Positions 1 to 9,591 of a DNA stretch of 64,000 nucleotides are shown piece after piece. The stretch comes from JBJFCE01 sp051888775 (GTDB lineage Bacteria > Bacillota > Clostridia > Lachnospirales > Lachnospiraceae). Position 1 is the stretch's first letter; every line of letters begins with the position of its first letter. Under the pieces are notes generated by a model, which searched no databases, had not been told where the DNA came from, and saw only the letters and a list, made by a program, of their open reading frames with translations. The stretch is from contig JBJFCE010000032.1 in assembly GCA_051888775.1 (NCBI GenBank), positions 62,001-126,000 of the forward strand, in the 5' to 3' direction. Position numbers and translations under genes: made by a program.

Positions 1-414
1 TTTGGTGCATTGGACCATGCCATCAGCCGTTCCGGTAACTCCATCCTGCGGCTTTGCGGTTATATGGTATTTTTTAATGTGCTGATGCTGCCGTTTTACC
101 GCTTATTTCACGATTTGCCGTTTACACGCATATTTCACTGCTTCATGGAAATATCGGGCGGTCTGAAAATGATGCAGCCGCTTCTGCAAACGCCTTGTTT
201 CTGGATGATCGGTAACTACGCAGTGCCCCTTTATCCGGTTTTTATGCTTACAGCGTTGAGCTTCGGCGGTCTTTCCTGTATCGGACAGACCTCGGTGTTT
301 TTGCAGGAAGCCGGATTATCCGTAGGCTCCTATGTGAAGAGTCGGACGATCATAGCCCTATGTGCCGGACTCTATTACGCCGTTTGTTTTGCAAGCGGAA
401 TACTCACACTATGA
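1..414 (+). CDS. ylbJ: Sporulation integral membrane protein YlbJ, C-terminal part (partial)
   Basis: The reading frame is open at the left edge of the window (FGALDHAISRSGNS...), so only the last 137 or so residues are present; the TTG at base 10 is internal. The protein is hydrophobic with about three membrane segments and the glycine-rich run SFGGLSCIGQT, as in the gate-type segments of YlbJ/nucleoside-recognition membrane proteins. YlbJ is needed for spore cortex formation in Bacillus. The neighbourhood supports the call, because coaD and rsmD, the usual ylbI-ylbH neighbours of ylbJ, follow, here in convergent orientation. The family assignment rests on context and membrane pattern more than on a diagnostic motif. 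Confidence 0.75.
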   Translation, partial: FGALDHAISRSGNSILRLCGYMVFFNVLMLPFYRLFHDLPFTRIFHCFMEISGGLKMMQPLLQTPCFWMIGNYAVPLYPVFMLTALSFGGLSCIGQTSVFLQEAGLSVGSYVKSRTIIALCAGLYYAVCFASGILTL

Positions 415-420
415 CTTCAA

Positions 421-451
421 AAAAGCCGCTACCAGTTACGGTACGGCTTTT
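421..451. terminator. Bidirectional intrinsic terminator
   Basis: AAAAGCCG (421-428) pairs with CGGCTTTT (444-451), continued by TACC/GGTA around a short loop. The A/T ends give a T-run on either strand. It lies between the stop of ylbJ and the stop of the convergent coiled-coil gene, so it can serve both. Confidence 0.8.
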
Positions 452-463
452 CATACTAGTATC

Positions 464-1084
464 TTAATTCTCGGAGTCAGGATACATCTCAGCACTGCCT
501 TCGTCATCTGTGGCATCCATGCCTGAGATTTCTTCCTCCATCTCATCCACCGGATAAAGCTGTGCACGGTTGGACTTGATCAGCTCGTTATAATTATTTA
601 AAGAATGTAACAGGCTCTCATAATTGGCAGAAGCCTCATTCATTGCATGTGTAATGATTTCCTCCATGCTGCCGAGTGCATCATCGGTATACTGTACAGC
701 CTGCGCCTTAAATGTATTTGCCTGAACCGTTGCCGTATCCAGAATTTCCTGAGCCTGCTTGGTTGCCAGTGTTACGATTTCATTTGCTTTTGCATATGCC
801 TGCTGCATGATCTCATGCTCATTCACCAATTCATTTGTATGAATGGTTGCCTCATTGATCAGCGCTTCCGCTTTCTCTCTGGCATCATTTAAAATTGCTT
901 CCTTATTGCTGATAATCTTCTGATAACGCTTGATCTCATCCGGCGTTTTCATCTTCAGCTCACGAAGCAGTTCTTCGATTTCCTCTTTATTTACCATGAT
1001 GACCGTACTGGATAACGGTTTAAATTTACAACTGTCAATATAGTCTTCAATTTCTTCAATCAGCTGTTCGATTCTGCTGCTCAT
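464..1084 (-). CDS. Coiled-coil protein of the ATPase subunit H/DivIVA-like type
   Basis: The 206-residue protein is soluble, acidic and almost wholly helical. After a short N-terminal segment (MSSRIEQLIEEIEDYI) there is a long Ala/Glu/Lys-rich coiled coil (about residues 50-165), then an acidic tail ending EDEGS..DSEN-like. Such proteins sit next to coaD in many Lachnospiraceae and are variously named ATPase or V-type ATPase subunit H-like; no ATP-binding motif is present, so an enzymatic role is unlikely. It is the last gene of the minus-strand run from rsmD/coaD and ends at the terminator at 421-451. A DivIVA/scaffold-like role is a guess. Confidence 0.6.
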   Translation of the reverse strand: MSSRIEQLIEEIEDYIDSCKFKPLSSTVIMVNKEEIEELLRELKMKTPDEIKRYQKIISNKEAILNDAREKAEALINEATIHTNELVNEHEIMQQAYAKANEIVTLATKQAQEILDTATVQANTFKAQAVQYTDDALGSMEEIITHAMNEASANYESLLHSLNNYNELIKSNRAQLYPVDEMEEEISGMDATDDEGSAEMYPDSEN

Positions 1085-1145
1085 ACCCTTTTACTCCAAT
1101 CTGCTTTCCGCATCAGACGTCCCCGGTAGCCTTGTCCGAATACGT

Positions 1146-1643
1146 CTAAAAATTATCCCGACTGTTTTTATATTTTTCATGTATCATATCTGCAACAAAC
1201 GGAGGCACACACTGTGAGATATCGCCGCCATAATAAGCAATTTCTCTTACCGTTGAGGAACTCAAATAGGCATATTCCAGACTTGTAGTCAGGAACATGG
1301 TATCCAGATCGCCGCCGGAGAATTTCCGGTTTGTCTGCGCAATCTGAAGCTCGTACTCAAAATCGGTAATCGCGCGTAATCCTCTGATCGCTACGTGAAC
1401 ATTTTTCTCTTTTGCATAATCGATCAAAAGCCCGCTAAAGGATTCTACCTTTACGTTCGGAAGATCCTTTGTCGCTTCTGTCAACATTTTAACACGTTCT
1501 TCCACAGAAAACAATGGAGTCTTCGCTTTATTGTTGAGAACACTGACAATTAATTCGTCAAAAACCATCGCGGCACGCTTGATAATATCAAGGTGTCCGT
1601 ATGTTACGGGGTCAAAACTGCCCGGATAAATTGCTGATTTCAT
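1146..1643 (-). CDS. coaD: Phosphopantetheine adenylyltransferase
   Basis: This 165-residue cytoplasmic enzyme transfers AMP from ATP to 4'-phosphopantetheine, the penultimate step of coenzyme A synthesis. The nucleotidyltransferase TxGH motif is at residues 14-17 (TYGH) after YPGSFDPVT, and the second signature, SSSTVRE, is near residues 128-134. Length is normal for the family (about 160). Its ATG overlaps the stop of rsmD by four bases (ATGA type), so the two are translationally coupled, the same pairing as ylbH-ylbI of Bacillus. Confidence 0.97.
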   Translation of the reverse strand: MKSAIYPGSFDPVTYGHLDIIKRAAMVFDELIVSVLNNKAKTPLFSVEERVKMLTEATKDLPNVKVESFSGLLIDYAKEKNVHVAIRGLRAITDFEYELQIAQTNRKFSGGDLDTMFLTTSLEYAYLSSSTVREIAYYGGDISQCVPPFVADMIHEKYKNSRDNF

Positions 1644-2200
1644 ACATTTCCTCTTTTTTTGACAAATAGATGCTGATTTGTTTTATAGTGTTTTTGCTTT
1701 ACAACATCATATCCCAGATGATCCAGATAGGAAAAATCCGTATCCAGTGCAGCCTCGATAATGATCAGGGTATCCTCATCCGCGATTCGGCTGCTTCCTG
1801 CCAAAACAGAAAGCACCTGCTTCTCATAATCCATATGATAGGGCGGATCCATGAAAATAATATCGGCATGCTCACGTATGGAACTGTTTAATGCAAAAAA
1901 CACATCCTGTTTCAAATAAACGGCTTCCTGCGTAAATCTGGTCGTCTGAAGATTTTTCAGAATACATTTCTCACATTCCTTACTCTGATCAACCAGATAT
2001 GCTCTCTTCGCCCCCCGACTTAATGCTTCGATTCCGATGCCGCCGCTTCCGGCAAAGAGATCCACAAATACGCTTCCCGGAACCTCATTCTGTATCACAT
2101 TAAATAAGGTCTCTTTTATTCTATCCTGTGTAGGGCGTGTGTCAAGCCCTTCCGGTGTAATCAGTCTCAAACTTCTCCTGCTTCCGGCTATTACTCTCAT
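1640..2200 (-). CDS. rsmD: 16S rRNA (guanine966-N2)-methyltransferase
   Basis: The 186-residue SAM-dependent methyltransferase modifies G966 of 16S rRNA in the small subunit. The SAM-binding motif I reads FVDLFAGSGGIGIEAL (residues 45-60), and the amino-methyltransferase catalytic motif DPPY is at 118-121. The N terminus MRVIAGSRRS and TRPTQDRIKETLFN are typical of RsmD. The start overlaps the end of the upstream topoisomerase gene by four bases and the end overlaps coaD, so it is in the middle of a tightly packed transcription unit. Confidence 0.96.
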   Translation of the reverse strand: MRVIAGSRRSLRLITPEGLDTRPTQDRIKETLFNVIQNEVPGSVFVDLFAGSGGIGIEALSRGAKRAYLVDQSKECEKCILKNLQTTRFTQEAVYLKQDVFFALNSSIREHADIIFMDPPYHMDYEKQVLSVLAGSSRIADEDTLIIIEAALDTDFSYLDHLGYDVVKQKHYKTNQHLFVKKRGNV

Positions 2201-4440
2201 ACTCTTACTTTTACACCTTTCCCGTCTCTGGAACCGAGTTTGATCTTATTCAGCTCCAGCGCCTTTTCTTTATATTCGATCGTCTGCTCCTGTGCATTGC
2301 GTGTATAATATACCGCTTCCACATAGTCCTTTGCACCCAGCTTCATGCCACGCACTCCGACAGCACCCTTTTTCTTCTCCAGAATCTCTTCTAACGGAAA
2401 ACGAAGGAAATAACCTTCATGTGACTGCAATACGATATTGCGCTGCTCAATTAATGGGGTGACGCTTAAGACCTCATCACCGTCATTTAATTTTGTTGCG
2501 GCAACCGTCTTTTTGGCAACATCAAATTCTCCGCCGCTGACTACCTTCATCATGGACATTTTTGTTACAAATGCGATACGATACAGATTCAGGTCAGACT
2601 GACTCGTTACGCAGACAATATCCTCTTTTGAAGAATCGTAGTTGCTGACATTGTCAATCGGAATACCCTTATCACGGAATTTACCAAACGGCAGATCGGC
2701 AGCCTTGACGGTATGGAGCTGTCCGATATTGGTAAACAGGCATATCTTGCCTGTATTCTTACATTGAATCACATATTTATTTTCGGCAAGCACAGCTTCT
2801 TTATTCCGCTCATAGGTTGCAACATCAATGGTCTTACTGTACCCGAAACGATCCATCAGGAAATAGATATCCATTTCCTCCATTTTTTTCTCTGCCAGTA
2901 CAACTTCTGCTGCATTATCAATCACGGTCTTTCTCGGAACAGCATATTCCTTTTTGATCTGGTCAAGCTCATTCATGATAACCTGCGCCATGGAATCTTT
3001 TCTTGCAAGGATATCCTCATAACGGTAAATATTCGCCACGGTATCTTCATGCTCTTTTAAAAGTGCATCGATTTCCAGACCGATCAATTTGTACAGACGC
3101 ATCTCCAGAATGGCATTGGCCTGCGGCTCCGTGAATTGCAGCTGCTCTGCCATGATACGGGATTCCTTGAACTTAAACTTGATACCGTCGGTCTTACCTT
3201 CAACAAGACATGCCTTTGCCATGGCACGGTCCTTGGAACCGCGCAGGATCTCGATGATCAGATCAATGACATTGCATGCCTTGATCAGACCTTCCTGAAT
3301 TTCCTTTCTTTCCAATTCCTTAGCAAGCAGGTTCTTGTACTTTCTTGTATTTACTTCATACTGGAAGTCCACGCAATGCTTTAAGATCGTCTTTAAGCCC
3401 ATGGTCTCCGGCTTTCCGTCCGCGATTGCCAGCATATTGACACCGAACGTATCTTCCAGTCTTGTCTTTTTCAGTAACAGATTCTTAAAATGCTCCACAT
3501 CGGCGTCACGGCGAAGCTCGATCACGATACGGATGCCTTCCTTGGAGGACTGGTTCGTAATATCCACGATATCGTTTGTCTTCTTCGTTTCGGCAAGTGC
3601 CGCTACATCCTGAAGGAATTTTGTAATATTCGCACCGATCATGGTATACGGGATCTCGGAAATAACAATATTGGTCTTGCCGCCCTTTACTTTCTCGACA
3701 TCGATCTTACCGCGAATACGGATCTTACCGACGCCGGTCTCATAGATTTCAAGAAGCTCATCCTGATTGCAGACCATTCCGCCCGTCGGAAAATCAGGTC
3801 CTTTCAAATATTTCATGAGTTCTCTGGTCGTGATCGATTCATCCATCATGTATGCTTTAGTTGCATCAATGACTTCTCCGAGATTATGCGGCGGAATACT
3901 TGTCGCCATACCGACAGCGATACCTTCCGCGCCGTTGATCAGAATATTGGGGATCTTAACAGGAAGAACTGTAGGTTCCTTCTCTGTCTCATCAAAGTTC
4001 GGAGCAAAGTCTACCACATCCTTGTCCAGATCGGCAAGAAAAGCCTCCTGTGTAATCTTCTGAAGACGCGCCTCGGTATATCGCATTGCTGCGGCTCCGT
4101 CTCCTTCGATATTACCGAAGTTACCGTGTCCGTCCACAAGCGGAAGCCCCTTCTTAAAATCCTGCGACATCACAACAAGCGCATCATAAATGGAGCTGTC
4201 ACCGTGCGGATGATATTTACCCATTGTATCACCGACAATACGTGCACTCTTACGGTACGGTTTGTCATAGCGGATTCCAAGCTCATGCATATCATAAAGT
4301 GTTCTTCTCTGTACGGGCTTTAAGCCGTCCCGCACATCGGGCAGTGCTCTTGCCACAATGACACTCATTGCGTAATCAATATAAGATTTCTGCATAATAT
4401 CGGAATATTCCGTTTTTAAGATTCTATCGTTGATTGCCAT
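2197..4440 (-). CDS. Type IIA topoisomerase subunit A (ParC-like)
   Basis: The DNA breakage-reunion subunit has its catalytic tyrosine at Tyr121 (AAMRYTEARL). The quinolone-pocket sequence HPHGDSSIYD keeps the sensitive-type Ser82 and Asp86. I place the start at the ATG at 4440 (747 residues): AGGGGAG lies 9 bases upstream, whereas the TTG at 4446 would leave only 3. The C-terminal beta-pinwheel is present, but I see no GyrA box (QRRGGKG type); the nearest stretch is KKKGAVGVRGMKLG. With the length this favours topoisomerase IV-like activity (decatenation) over supercoiling gyrase. Clostridia often carry this second pair, which databases name either gyrA or parC. It lies just downstream of its partner subunit. 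Confidence 0.88.
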   Translation of the reverse strand: MAINDRILKTEYSDIMQKSYIDYAMSVIVARALPDVRDGLKPVQRRTLYDMHELGIRYDKPYRKSARIVGDTMGKYHPHGDSSIYDALVVMSQDFKKGLPLVDGHGNFGNIEGDGAAAMRYTEARLQKITQEAFLADLDKDVVDFAPNFDETEKEPTVLPVKIPNILINGAEGIAVGMATSIPPHNLGEVIDATKAYMMDESITTRELMKYLKGPDFPTGGMVCNQDELLEIYETGVGKIRIRGKIDVEKVKGGKTNIVISEIPYTMIGANITKFLQDVAALAETKKTNDIVDITNQSSKEGIRIVIELRRDADVEHFKNLLLKKTRLEDTFGVNMLAIADGKPETMGLKTILKHCVDFQYEVNTRKYKNLLAKELERKEIQEGLIKACNVIDLIIEILRGSKDRAMAKACLVEGKTDGIKFKFKESRIMAEQLQFTEPQANAILEMRLYKLIGLEIDALLKEHEDTVANIYRYEDILARKDSMAQVIMNELDQIKKEYAVPRKTVIDNAAEVVLAEKKMEEMDIYFLMDRFGYSKTIDVATYERNKEAVLAENKYVIQCKNTGKICLFTNIGQLHTVKAADLPFGKFRDKGIPIDNVSNYDSSKEDIVCVTSQSDLNLYRIAFVTKMSMMKVVSGGEFDVAKKTVAATKLNDGDEVLSVTPLIEQRNIVLQSHEGYFLRFPLEEILEKKKGAVGVRGMKLGAKDYVEAVYYTRNAQEQTIEYKEKALELNKIKLGSRDGKGVKVRV

Positions 4441-4517
4441 TTCCAATTTCTCCCCTTTGTCCTGCCCAAACTCCCAGGCTTCTCATAGCGCATTGCACTG
4501 CAAAAACATCTTATGTA

Positions 4518-6440
4518 TCAGACATCCAGCTGTGCATCTTCGGCATGATCATAGATAAAGGCTTTTCTGGGCGGTACATCATTTCCCATTAAAAGCTCCG
4601 TCATTTCGGATGCCATTCTCGCATCTTCGATTTCCACCAGCTTTAACAGGCGCTTTTCGGGATCCAGTGTTGTCTCCCACAGCTGCTCCGCATCCATTTC
4701 ACCAAGACCTTTGTAACGCTGCAGTGTAAACGGACCTTTATGGGATTTTCTGTATTTTTCCAACGCCTTATCGTCGTACAGATATTCTTCCGCTCCCTTA
4801 CTCGGCATTGCCTTATATAAAGGCGGCATCGCAATATAAACATGACCCTCAAAGATCAGATCAGGCATAAAGCGGTAAAACAGTGTCAGCAGCAAAGTAC
4901 TGATATGTGCACCGTCGACATCGGCATCCGCCATAATGATGATCTTGTCGTAGCGAAGCTTGCTGATATCGAAATCGTTACCGTACCCTTCGGAAAAACC
5001 ACAGCCAAAGGCGTTGATCATCGTCTTGATCTCGGCATTTGCAAGGATTTTGTCAATGCTTGCCTTTTCTACATTCAGGATCTTACCGCGAATCGGCAGA
5101 ATCGCCTGATACATGCGGTTTCTCGCTGTTTTTGCAGAACCTCCTGCAGAATCACCTTCTACGATGAAGATTTCACACTTAGAAGGATCTTTACTCTCAC
5201 AATTTGCAAGTTTTCCGTTAGAATCAAAGGAATATTTCTGCTTGGTCAGCATATTCGTTTTGGCTTTTTCCTCGGATTTGCGGATCTTTGCGGCTTTTTC
5301 GGCACAGGCAATGACATTTTTTAAAGTCTCGATATTTTTATCAAAATAGCGGACCACTTCATCTCCCGTAACCTTGCTGACTGCCTTTGCCGCATCCTGA
5401 TTATCCAACTTTGTCTTGGTCTGTCCTTCAAATCTCGGATCGGGATGCTTGATGGATACAACGGCTGTCATACCGTTACGGACATCGGCTCCGGTAAAGT
5501 TGATGTCCTTTTCCTTTAAAACACCGAGCTGTCTTGCATATGTATTGATAACGTTGGTAAACATCGTTTTAAAGCCGGTAATATGCGTACCGCCTTCGGC
5601 ATTGTAAATATTGTTACAGAAGCCGAGTACATTTTCATGGAACTCATTCACAAACTGAAATGCTACTTCAACCGTAATGCCTTCGCTCTCACCCTTGAAA
5701 TAAACAACATCATGAACCGTTTCCTTTGTCTGGTTCATATCCTTGATAAAACCGATAATACCTTCCGGCTCATGGAACTCAATATGCTCATTTAATCCGT
5801 CTCTGAGATCTTCAAATACAATCGTCAGTTCCGGATTTAAATATGCTGTCTCATGCAGTCTGGACTTTACTTCATCCGCCTTAAAACGTGTTTTATCAAA
5901 AATCGTATCATCCGGAAGGAACGTAACTGTCGTTCCGGTCTCCTTGGTCTTTCCGACGACCGGAAGCAGACCGTTCTCCAGCTCTATAACCGGATTTCCT
6001 CTCTCATAACGGTCTTCATAAATATGTCCGTTTTGTTTGACTGTAACAGTCAAAAACGCAGAAAGTGCATTTACAACAGAAGAACCGACACCGTGCAGAC
6101 CGCCGCTTGTCTTATAAACGGAATCATCAAATTTTCCGCCCGCATGAAGCGTGGTAAACACAAGACGTTCCGCACTCATTCCTTTTTCATGCATACCGAC
6201 AGGAATACCGCGCCCGTTATCGGATACGGTTGCCGAACCGTCTTCATTTAAAGTGACACTGATCCGGTCACAAAAGCCTGCCAGATGCTCATCCACCGAG
6301 TTGTCCACGATCTCATAGATCAGATGATTGAGTCCCTTGGTAGAAACACTTCCGATATACATTCCCGGTCTTACCCGGACTGCCTCAAGACCTTCCAGCA
6401 CGGTAATACTGGAAGCATCATATTTTACTTCTTTTGCCAT
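4518..6440 (-). CDS. Type IIA topoisomerase subunit B (ParE/GyrB-like ATPase)
   Basis: The 640-residue ATPase subunit powers strand passage with the subunit encoded downstream. The GHKL ATP site shows EIVDNSVDE (Glu43, Asn47), DNGRGIP (74-80) and GGLHGVGSS (113-121). The TOPRIM metal site shows EGDSAGG near 427 and DADVDGAH near 503. Length matches the short GyrB/ParE form. AAGGGG precedes the ATG by five bases. The linkage to recG and degV rather than to dnaA-dnaN-recF indicates this is not the replication-origin gyrase operon. Separating ParE from GyrB by sequence alone is uncertain. Confidence 0.9.
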   Translation of the reverse strand: MAKEVKYDASSITVLEGLEAVRVRPGMYIGSVSTKGLNHLIYEIVDNSVDEHLAGFCDRISVTLNEDGSATVSDNGRGIPVGMHEKGMSAERLVFTTLHAGGKFDDSVYKTSGGLHGVGSSVVNALSAFLTVTVKQNGHIYEDRYERGNPVIELENGLLPVVGKTKETGTTVTFLPDDTIFDKTRFKADEVKSRLHETAYLNPELTIVFEDLRDGLNEHIEFHEPEGIIGFIKDMNQTKETVHDVVYFKGESEGITVEVAFQFVNEFHENVLGFCNNIYNAEGGTHITGFKTMFTNVINTYARQLGVLKEKDINFTGADVRNGMTAVVSIKHPDPRFEGQTKTKLDNQDAAKAVSKVTGDEVVRYFDKNIETLKNVIACAEKAAKIRKSEEKAKTNMLTKQKYSFDSNGKLANCESKDPSKCEIFIVEGDSAGGSAKTARNRMYQAILPIRGKILNVEKASIDKILANAEIKTMINAFGCGFSEGYGNDFDISKLRYDKIIIMADADVDGAHISTLLLTLFYRFMPDLIFEGHVYIAMPPLYKAMPSKGAEEYLYDDKALEKYRKSHKGPFTLQRYKGLGEMDAEQLWETTLDPEKRLLKLVEIEDARMASEMTELLMGNDVPPRKAFIYDHAEDAQLDV

Positions 6441-6485
6441 AATTACCCCTTATCTTCATTTCCGTTTATCATCCACAGAAAATGT

Positions 6486-7358
6486 CTATCGTTCCAGCTT
6501 TTTACAGCATGCAACAGCCAACGAGCCCGGTCCGATATGACATGCAACACTTAAAGACAGCGGATCGATATGCGGCTGTCCATAGCCCGGAAGTGCAGCA
6601 ACCAACTCGTCTCCCAAAGCTTTTGTTGCTTCTTCATTCTCCGTATGTGCAATCTGCAAGTAGATCTTGCCGTCATGATGCACACCGCCAAAGCGTGTCT
6701 CAATATCATTTTTTATCGCACTGATCATCATCGACTTTGCCTGTGTCACGGTACGCGCCTTGGCATAGGCATCCAGTTTTTCACCCTGAATCGTTAATAC
6801 GGGCTTTAATCGTAAAATCGTTCCGAGTGCTGCGGCAGCAGGTGTGATCCTTCCTCCCTTTTTCAGATAATACAGTGTATCCAGCATGATATAAATACTG
6901 CTGTTGAATTTATCTTCTTCCAAAATCTCGCGGATCTCCTTTGCATGAAAACCTTTATCTGCAAGCATTTTGGCATCCAGCACAGACTGTCTCTGCGTTA
7001 CGGAGATCCGTTGATTATTAACAACCTCTACTTTTCCATCAAATTCTCCGGAAAGCATGATCGCTGTCTCACAGGAACCGCTTAAGCCGCTTGACATCGG
7101 AATATGGACAATCTCATCATACTCTTTCAAAAGCTCATTCCATAGCTTTAAAATACTGTCGGGAGATGGCTGGGAAGTCACAATATCCGCACCGTTTGCA
7201 AGATATTTGTAAAATTCCTCCCTTGTCAGGGAAATTTCTTCAAAATAGGTATTCCCGTCGATCATAAAGGGCATCGGAAGAACAAATATACCCAGTTCTT
7301 TTGCCTGCGCCGGTGTAATACCGCTGTTACTGTCTGTTACAATCGCAATTGCGCTCAA
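6486..7358 (-). CDS. DegV family fatty-acid-binding protein (FakB-like)
   Basis: DegV proteins bind a fatty acid and present it to the kinase FakA. The protein starts AIAIVTDSNSGITPAQAKELGI and has the family marks SQPSPD, IPMSSGLSGS and KKGGRI. The longest frame (316 residues) runs into recG; the better start is the TTG at 7358, because GGGGGAGG lies 8 bases before it, giving 290 residues, the usual DegV length. A fakA homologue lies 2.2 kb upstream in the same transcription direction, so the two may work together in fatty acid phosphorylation. Confidence 0.9.
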   Translation of the reverse strand: MSAIAIVTDSNSGITPAQAKELGIFVLPMPFMIDGNTYFEEISLTREEFYKYLANGADIVTSQPSPDSILKLWNELLKEYDEIVHIPMSSGLSGSCETAIMLSGEFDGKVEVVNNQRISVTQRQSVLDAKMLADKGFHAKEIREILEEDKFNSSIYIMLDTLYYLKKGGRITPAAAALGTILRLKPVLTIQGEKLDAYAKARTVTQAKSMMISAIKNDIETRFGGVHHDGKIYLQIAHTENEEATKALGDELVAALPGYGQPHIDPLSLSVACHIGPGSLAVACCKKLER

Positions 7359-7407
7359 ATAAAGTACCTCCCCCAAAAAAAGTTTTCCACAAATACATAT
7401 TTTATCG

Positions 7408-9453
7408 TCAGATAGACCTAAAGTCAACCATTGCATTTTCTCTGCTTTCCATATCGGTCAAGACAGAATCCAGTATCTGTTTGTTGTTCTCCAGAAAATC
7501 ACAGCACTCGGAAGCAAGCTTTAACAGTTCACTGTCCTGATAGATATCACCAAGCTTAAATTCCAGCACACCGCTCTGTCTGATACCGAAAATATCTCCC
7601 GGTCCGCGCAGACGCATATCTTCGTTTGCAATATAAAATCCGTCATTGGACTCGATCAAAATCTGAAGCCTTTTTTTCGCCGCATCGGACTGCGCATCCG
7701 ACATGAAAATACAATAAGACTGCTCTTTTCCTCTGCCGACACGTCCTCTGAGCTGATGCAGTCCGGCAAGACCGAACCGCTCGGCATTTTCGATCATGAT
7801 CACGGTTGCATTCGGCACATCCACACCGACCTCTACAACGGTTGTCGATACAAGGATATCAATATCATGTTTGGAAAATGCATCCATGATACGGTTCTTT
7901 TCCGCATTTTTCATCTTTCCGTGCAAAAATTCCACGCGTACCTCTTCCGGAAGATAAGCTCTTAACTTTTCCGTATAAGCAACCACATTCTCCAGCTCTT
8001 CCATGACACCGTCCTCTGCCATCGGACAGATGATGTACGCCTGTCTTCCTTCTTTCAGTCTTTTTAAGATAAAAGAAACCGCCTCGGTACGTTTTTGGCT
8101 AGGTAGGATACAGCTTTTCACCGGAAGTCTGTCTCCCGGGTACTCATCGATCACGGATACGCTTAAATCACCGAACAGAATAATCGCAAGTGTTCTTGGA
8201 ATCGGCGTGGCGCTCATGACAAGAATATGCGGAAAACATCCTTTTTGCGCAAGTGTTTCCCGCTGGCGCACACCAAAACGATGCTGTTCATCCGTTACAA
8301 CCAGTGCAAGCTTTTGATAAAGCGCCTTGTCCTGTATCAAAGCCTGCGTTCCGATGACAAGATTTGCTTCACCGCTTGCCATTGCTTCATAAGCAAGCGC
8401 TTTCTCTTTTGCCGTCAGACTGCCTGTCAGAAGAACCGGTCGAAACGGCAGATGATATTTTTGGGTCATGCTGCTCACTGTCTGAAAATGCTGTCTTGCC
8501 AACACCTCTGTCGGAGCCATCATCGCTCCCTGCAATCCGTTTGCAACCGTCATTAACAGCGCCAGCAGTGCAACAATCGTCTTACCGCTTCCGACATCTC
8601 CCTGTACCAGACGGTTCATGGAATAATCACCCTGAAGATCCTGTTCAATCTGCTCCCACACCCGCGTTTGTGCACCCGTCAGGCGATAAGGAAGCGCCTC
8701 GATCAGACGTCTTGTTTCGGCAACCGGAATCATCGGATAAGGATTTTGAATTCGTTTTTCCTGTTTACGCAGACTCCTGGTCTGCAGTAAAAAATACAGG
8801 AATTCCTGAAACACAAAACGCTTTCTTGCCTCGATATAATGTTCTTTGTCTTTTGGAAAATGAATACCGCAAAGTGCCTCAGAAAGCGCCATCAGATGAT
8901 AACGTTCCAAAAGAATTGCCGGGAACGGATCTTCACACGAAAAATGCCCGCCCATGATTTTTTGCAGGGTGTTACGGATGGTCTTGTCCGTAATACCTTT
9001 TACCAGCTGATAACGCGGCATCAGGCTCCCTGAAAGTGACGCATACTCCTCCGGTGCATACAAAGAAGGCTGTTCCATCCCGAGTTTATCACCTTTTTTC
9101 ACGACCCGGCCATAAAAAACATATCTTTTTCCGGCATGCAGTGCATTTTTCAGATAAGGCATATTGAACACGGTAACAGACATTGCCCCCGTCCGGTCCG
9201 CAATAGTAAAGGACAAAATGGATAAATTTCGTACTCTGCGCAGATTGACTGTCCCCGTGATCATTCCCTCGACTGCGTTTTTCTGTTCCGAAACGACCTC
9301 TGCGATCGTACATACCCTTGGAAATTCCTCATAGCTTCTCGGAAAGTAATACAGCAGATCTTCCTTTGTATGAATATTCATTTTTGCAAACAGTTCGGCA
9401 TACTTTGTCCCGATCCCCTTGATGCCGGTAAGTGGTTCTTTGAATTGCTGCAT
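7408..9453 (-). CDS. recG: ATP-dependent DNA helicase RecG
   Basis: RecG remodels stalled replication forks and Holliday junctions. The N-terminal wedge/OB domain covers about residues 1-200. Helicase motifs follow: GDVGSGKT (Walker A, about 282), TDEQHRFG (motif II, about 384), SATPIPRTL, and RGRVGRG in the C-terminal helicase domain. I start at the ATG at 9453 (681 residues) because GGGAG lies 7 bases upstream and the protein then begins MQQFKEPLTGIKGIG, while the ATG at 9507 has no ribosome binding site. Neighbour degV starts 49 bases beyond its stop. Confidence 0.95.
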   Translation of the reverse strand: MQQFKEPLTGIKGIGTKYAELFAKMNIHTKEDLLYYFPRSYEEFPRVCTIAEVVSEQKNAVEGMITGTVNLRRVRNLSILSFTIADRTGAMSVTVFNMPYLKNALHAGKRYVFYGRVVKKGDKLGMEQPSLYAPEEYASLSGSLMPRYQLVKGITDKTIRNTLQKIMGGHFSCEDPFPAILLERYHLMALSEALCGIHFPKDKEHYIEARKRFVFQEFLYFLLQTRSLRKQEKRIQNPYPMIPVAETRRLIEALPYRLTGAQTRVWEQIEQDLQGDYSMNRLVQGDVGSGKTIVALLALLMTVANGLQGAMMAPTEVLARQHFQTVSSMTQKYHLPFRPVLLTGSLTAKEKALAYEAMASGEANLVIGTQALIQDKALYQKLALVVTDEQHRFGVRQRETLAQKGCFPHILVMSATPIPRTLAIILFGDLSVSVIDEYPGDRLPVKSCILPSQKRTEAVSFILKRLKEGRQAYIICPMAEDGVMEELENVVAYTEKLRAYLPEEVRVEFLHGKMKNAEKNRIMDAFSKHDIDILVSTTVVEVGVDVPNATVIMIENAERFGLAGLHQLRGRVGRGKEQSYCIFMSDAQSDAAKKRLQILIESNDGFYIANEDMRLRGPGDIFGIRQSGVLEFKLGDIYQDSELLKLASECCDFLENNKQILDSVLTDMESRENAMVDFRSI

Positions 9454-9535
9454 CTGCTGTCTCCCATCTGCTTCCGATTTTGGTACTTTGTTATACACCC
9501 TGTCCATAAGAAAGTTTCAAGTACAATCTACAGAG

Positions 9536-9566
9536 AAAAATAGAGTGTATCGTCTGATACACTCTA
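9536..9566 (-). terminator. Intrinsic terminator after fakA
   Basis: TAGAGTGTATC (9541-9551) and GATACACTCTA (9556-9566) form an 11-bp stem with a four-base loop, and the minus strand continues with five T. It follows the fakA stop (9592), so recG and genes beyond it probably have a separate promoter or rely on read-through. Confidence 0.85.
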
Positions 9567-9591
9567 TAAATCATCAAAGTGAAAATCCGGT

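Noticed and set aside
3490..4323. 277-residue plus-strand reading frame
   Set aside because: It is the antisense shadow of the topoisomerase subunit A gene, without a ribosome binding site or recognisable protein.
2197..6440. Replication origin next to a gyrA/gyrB pair
   Set aside because: No dnaA, dnaN, recF or DnaA-box cluster; the neighbours are recG, degV, rsmD and coaD, and subunit A lacks a GyrA box.
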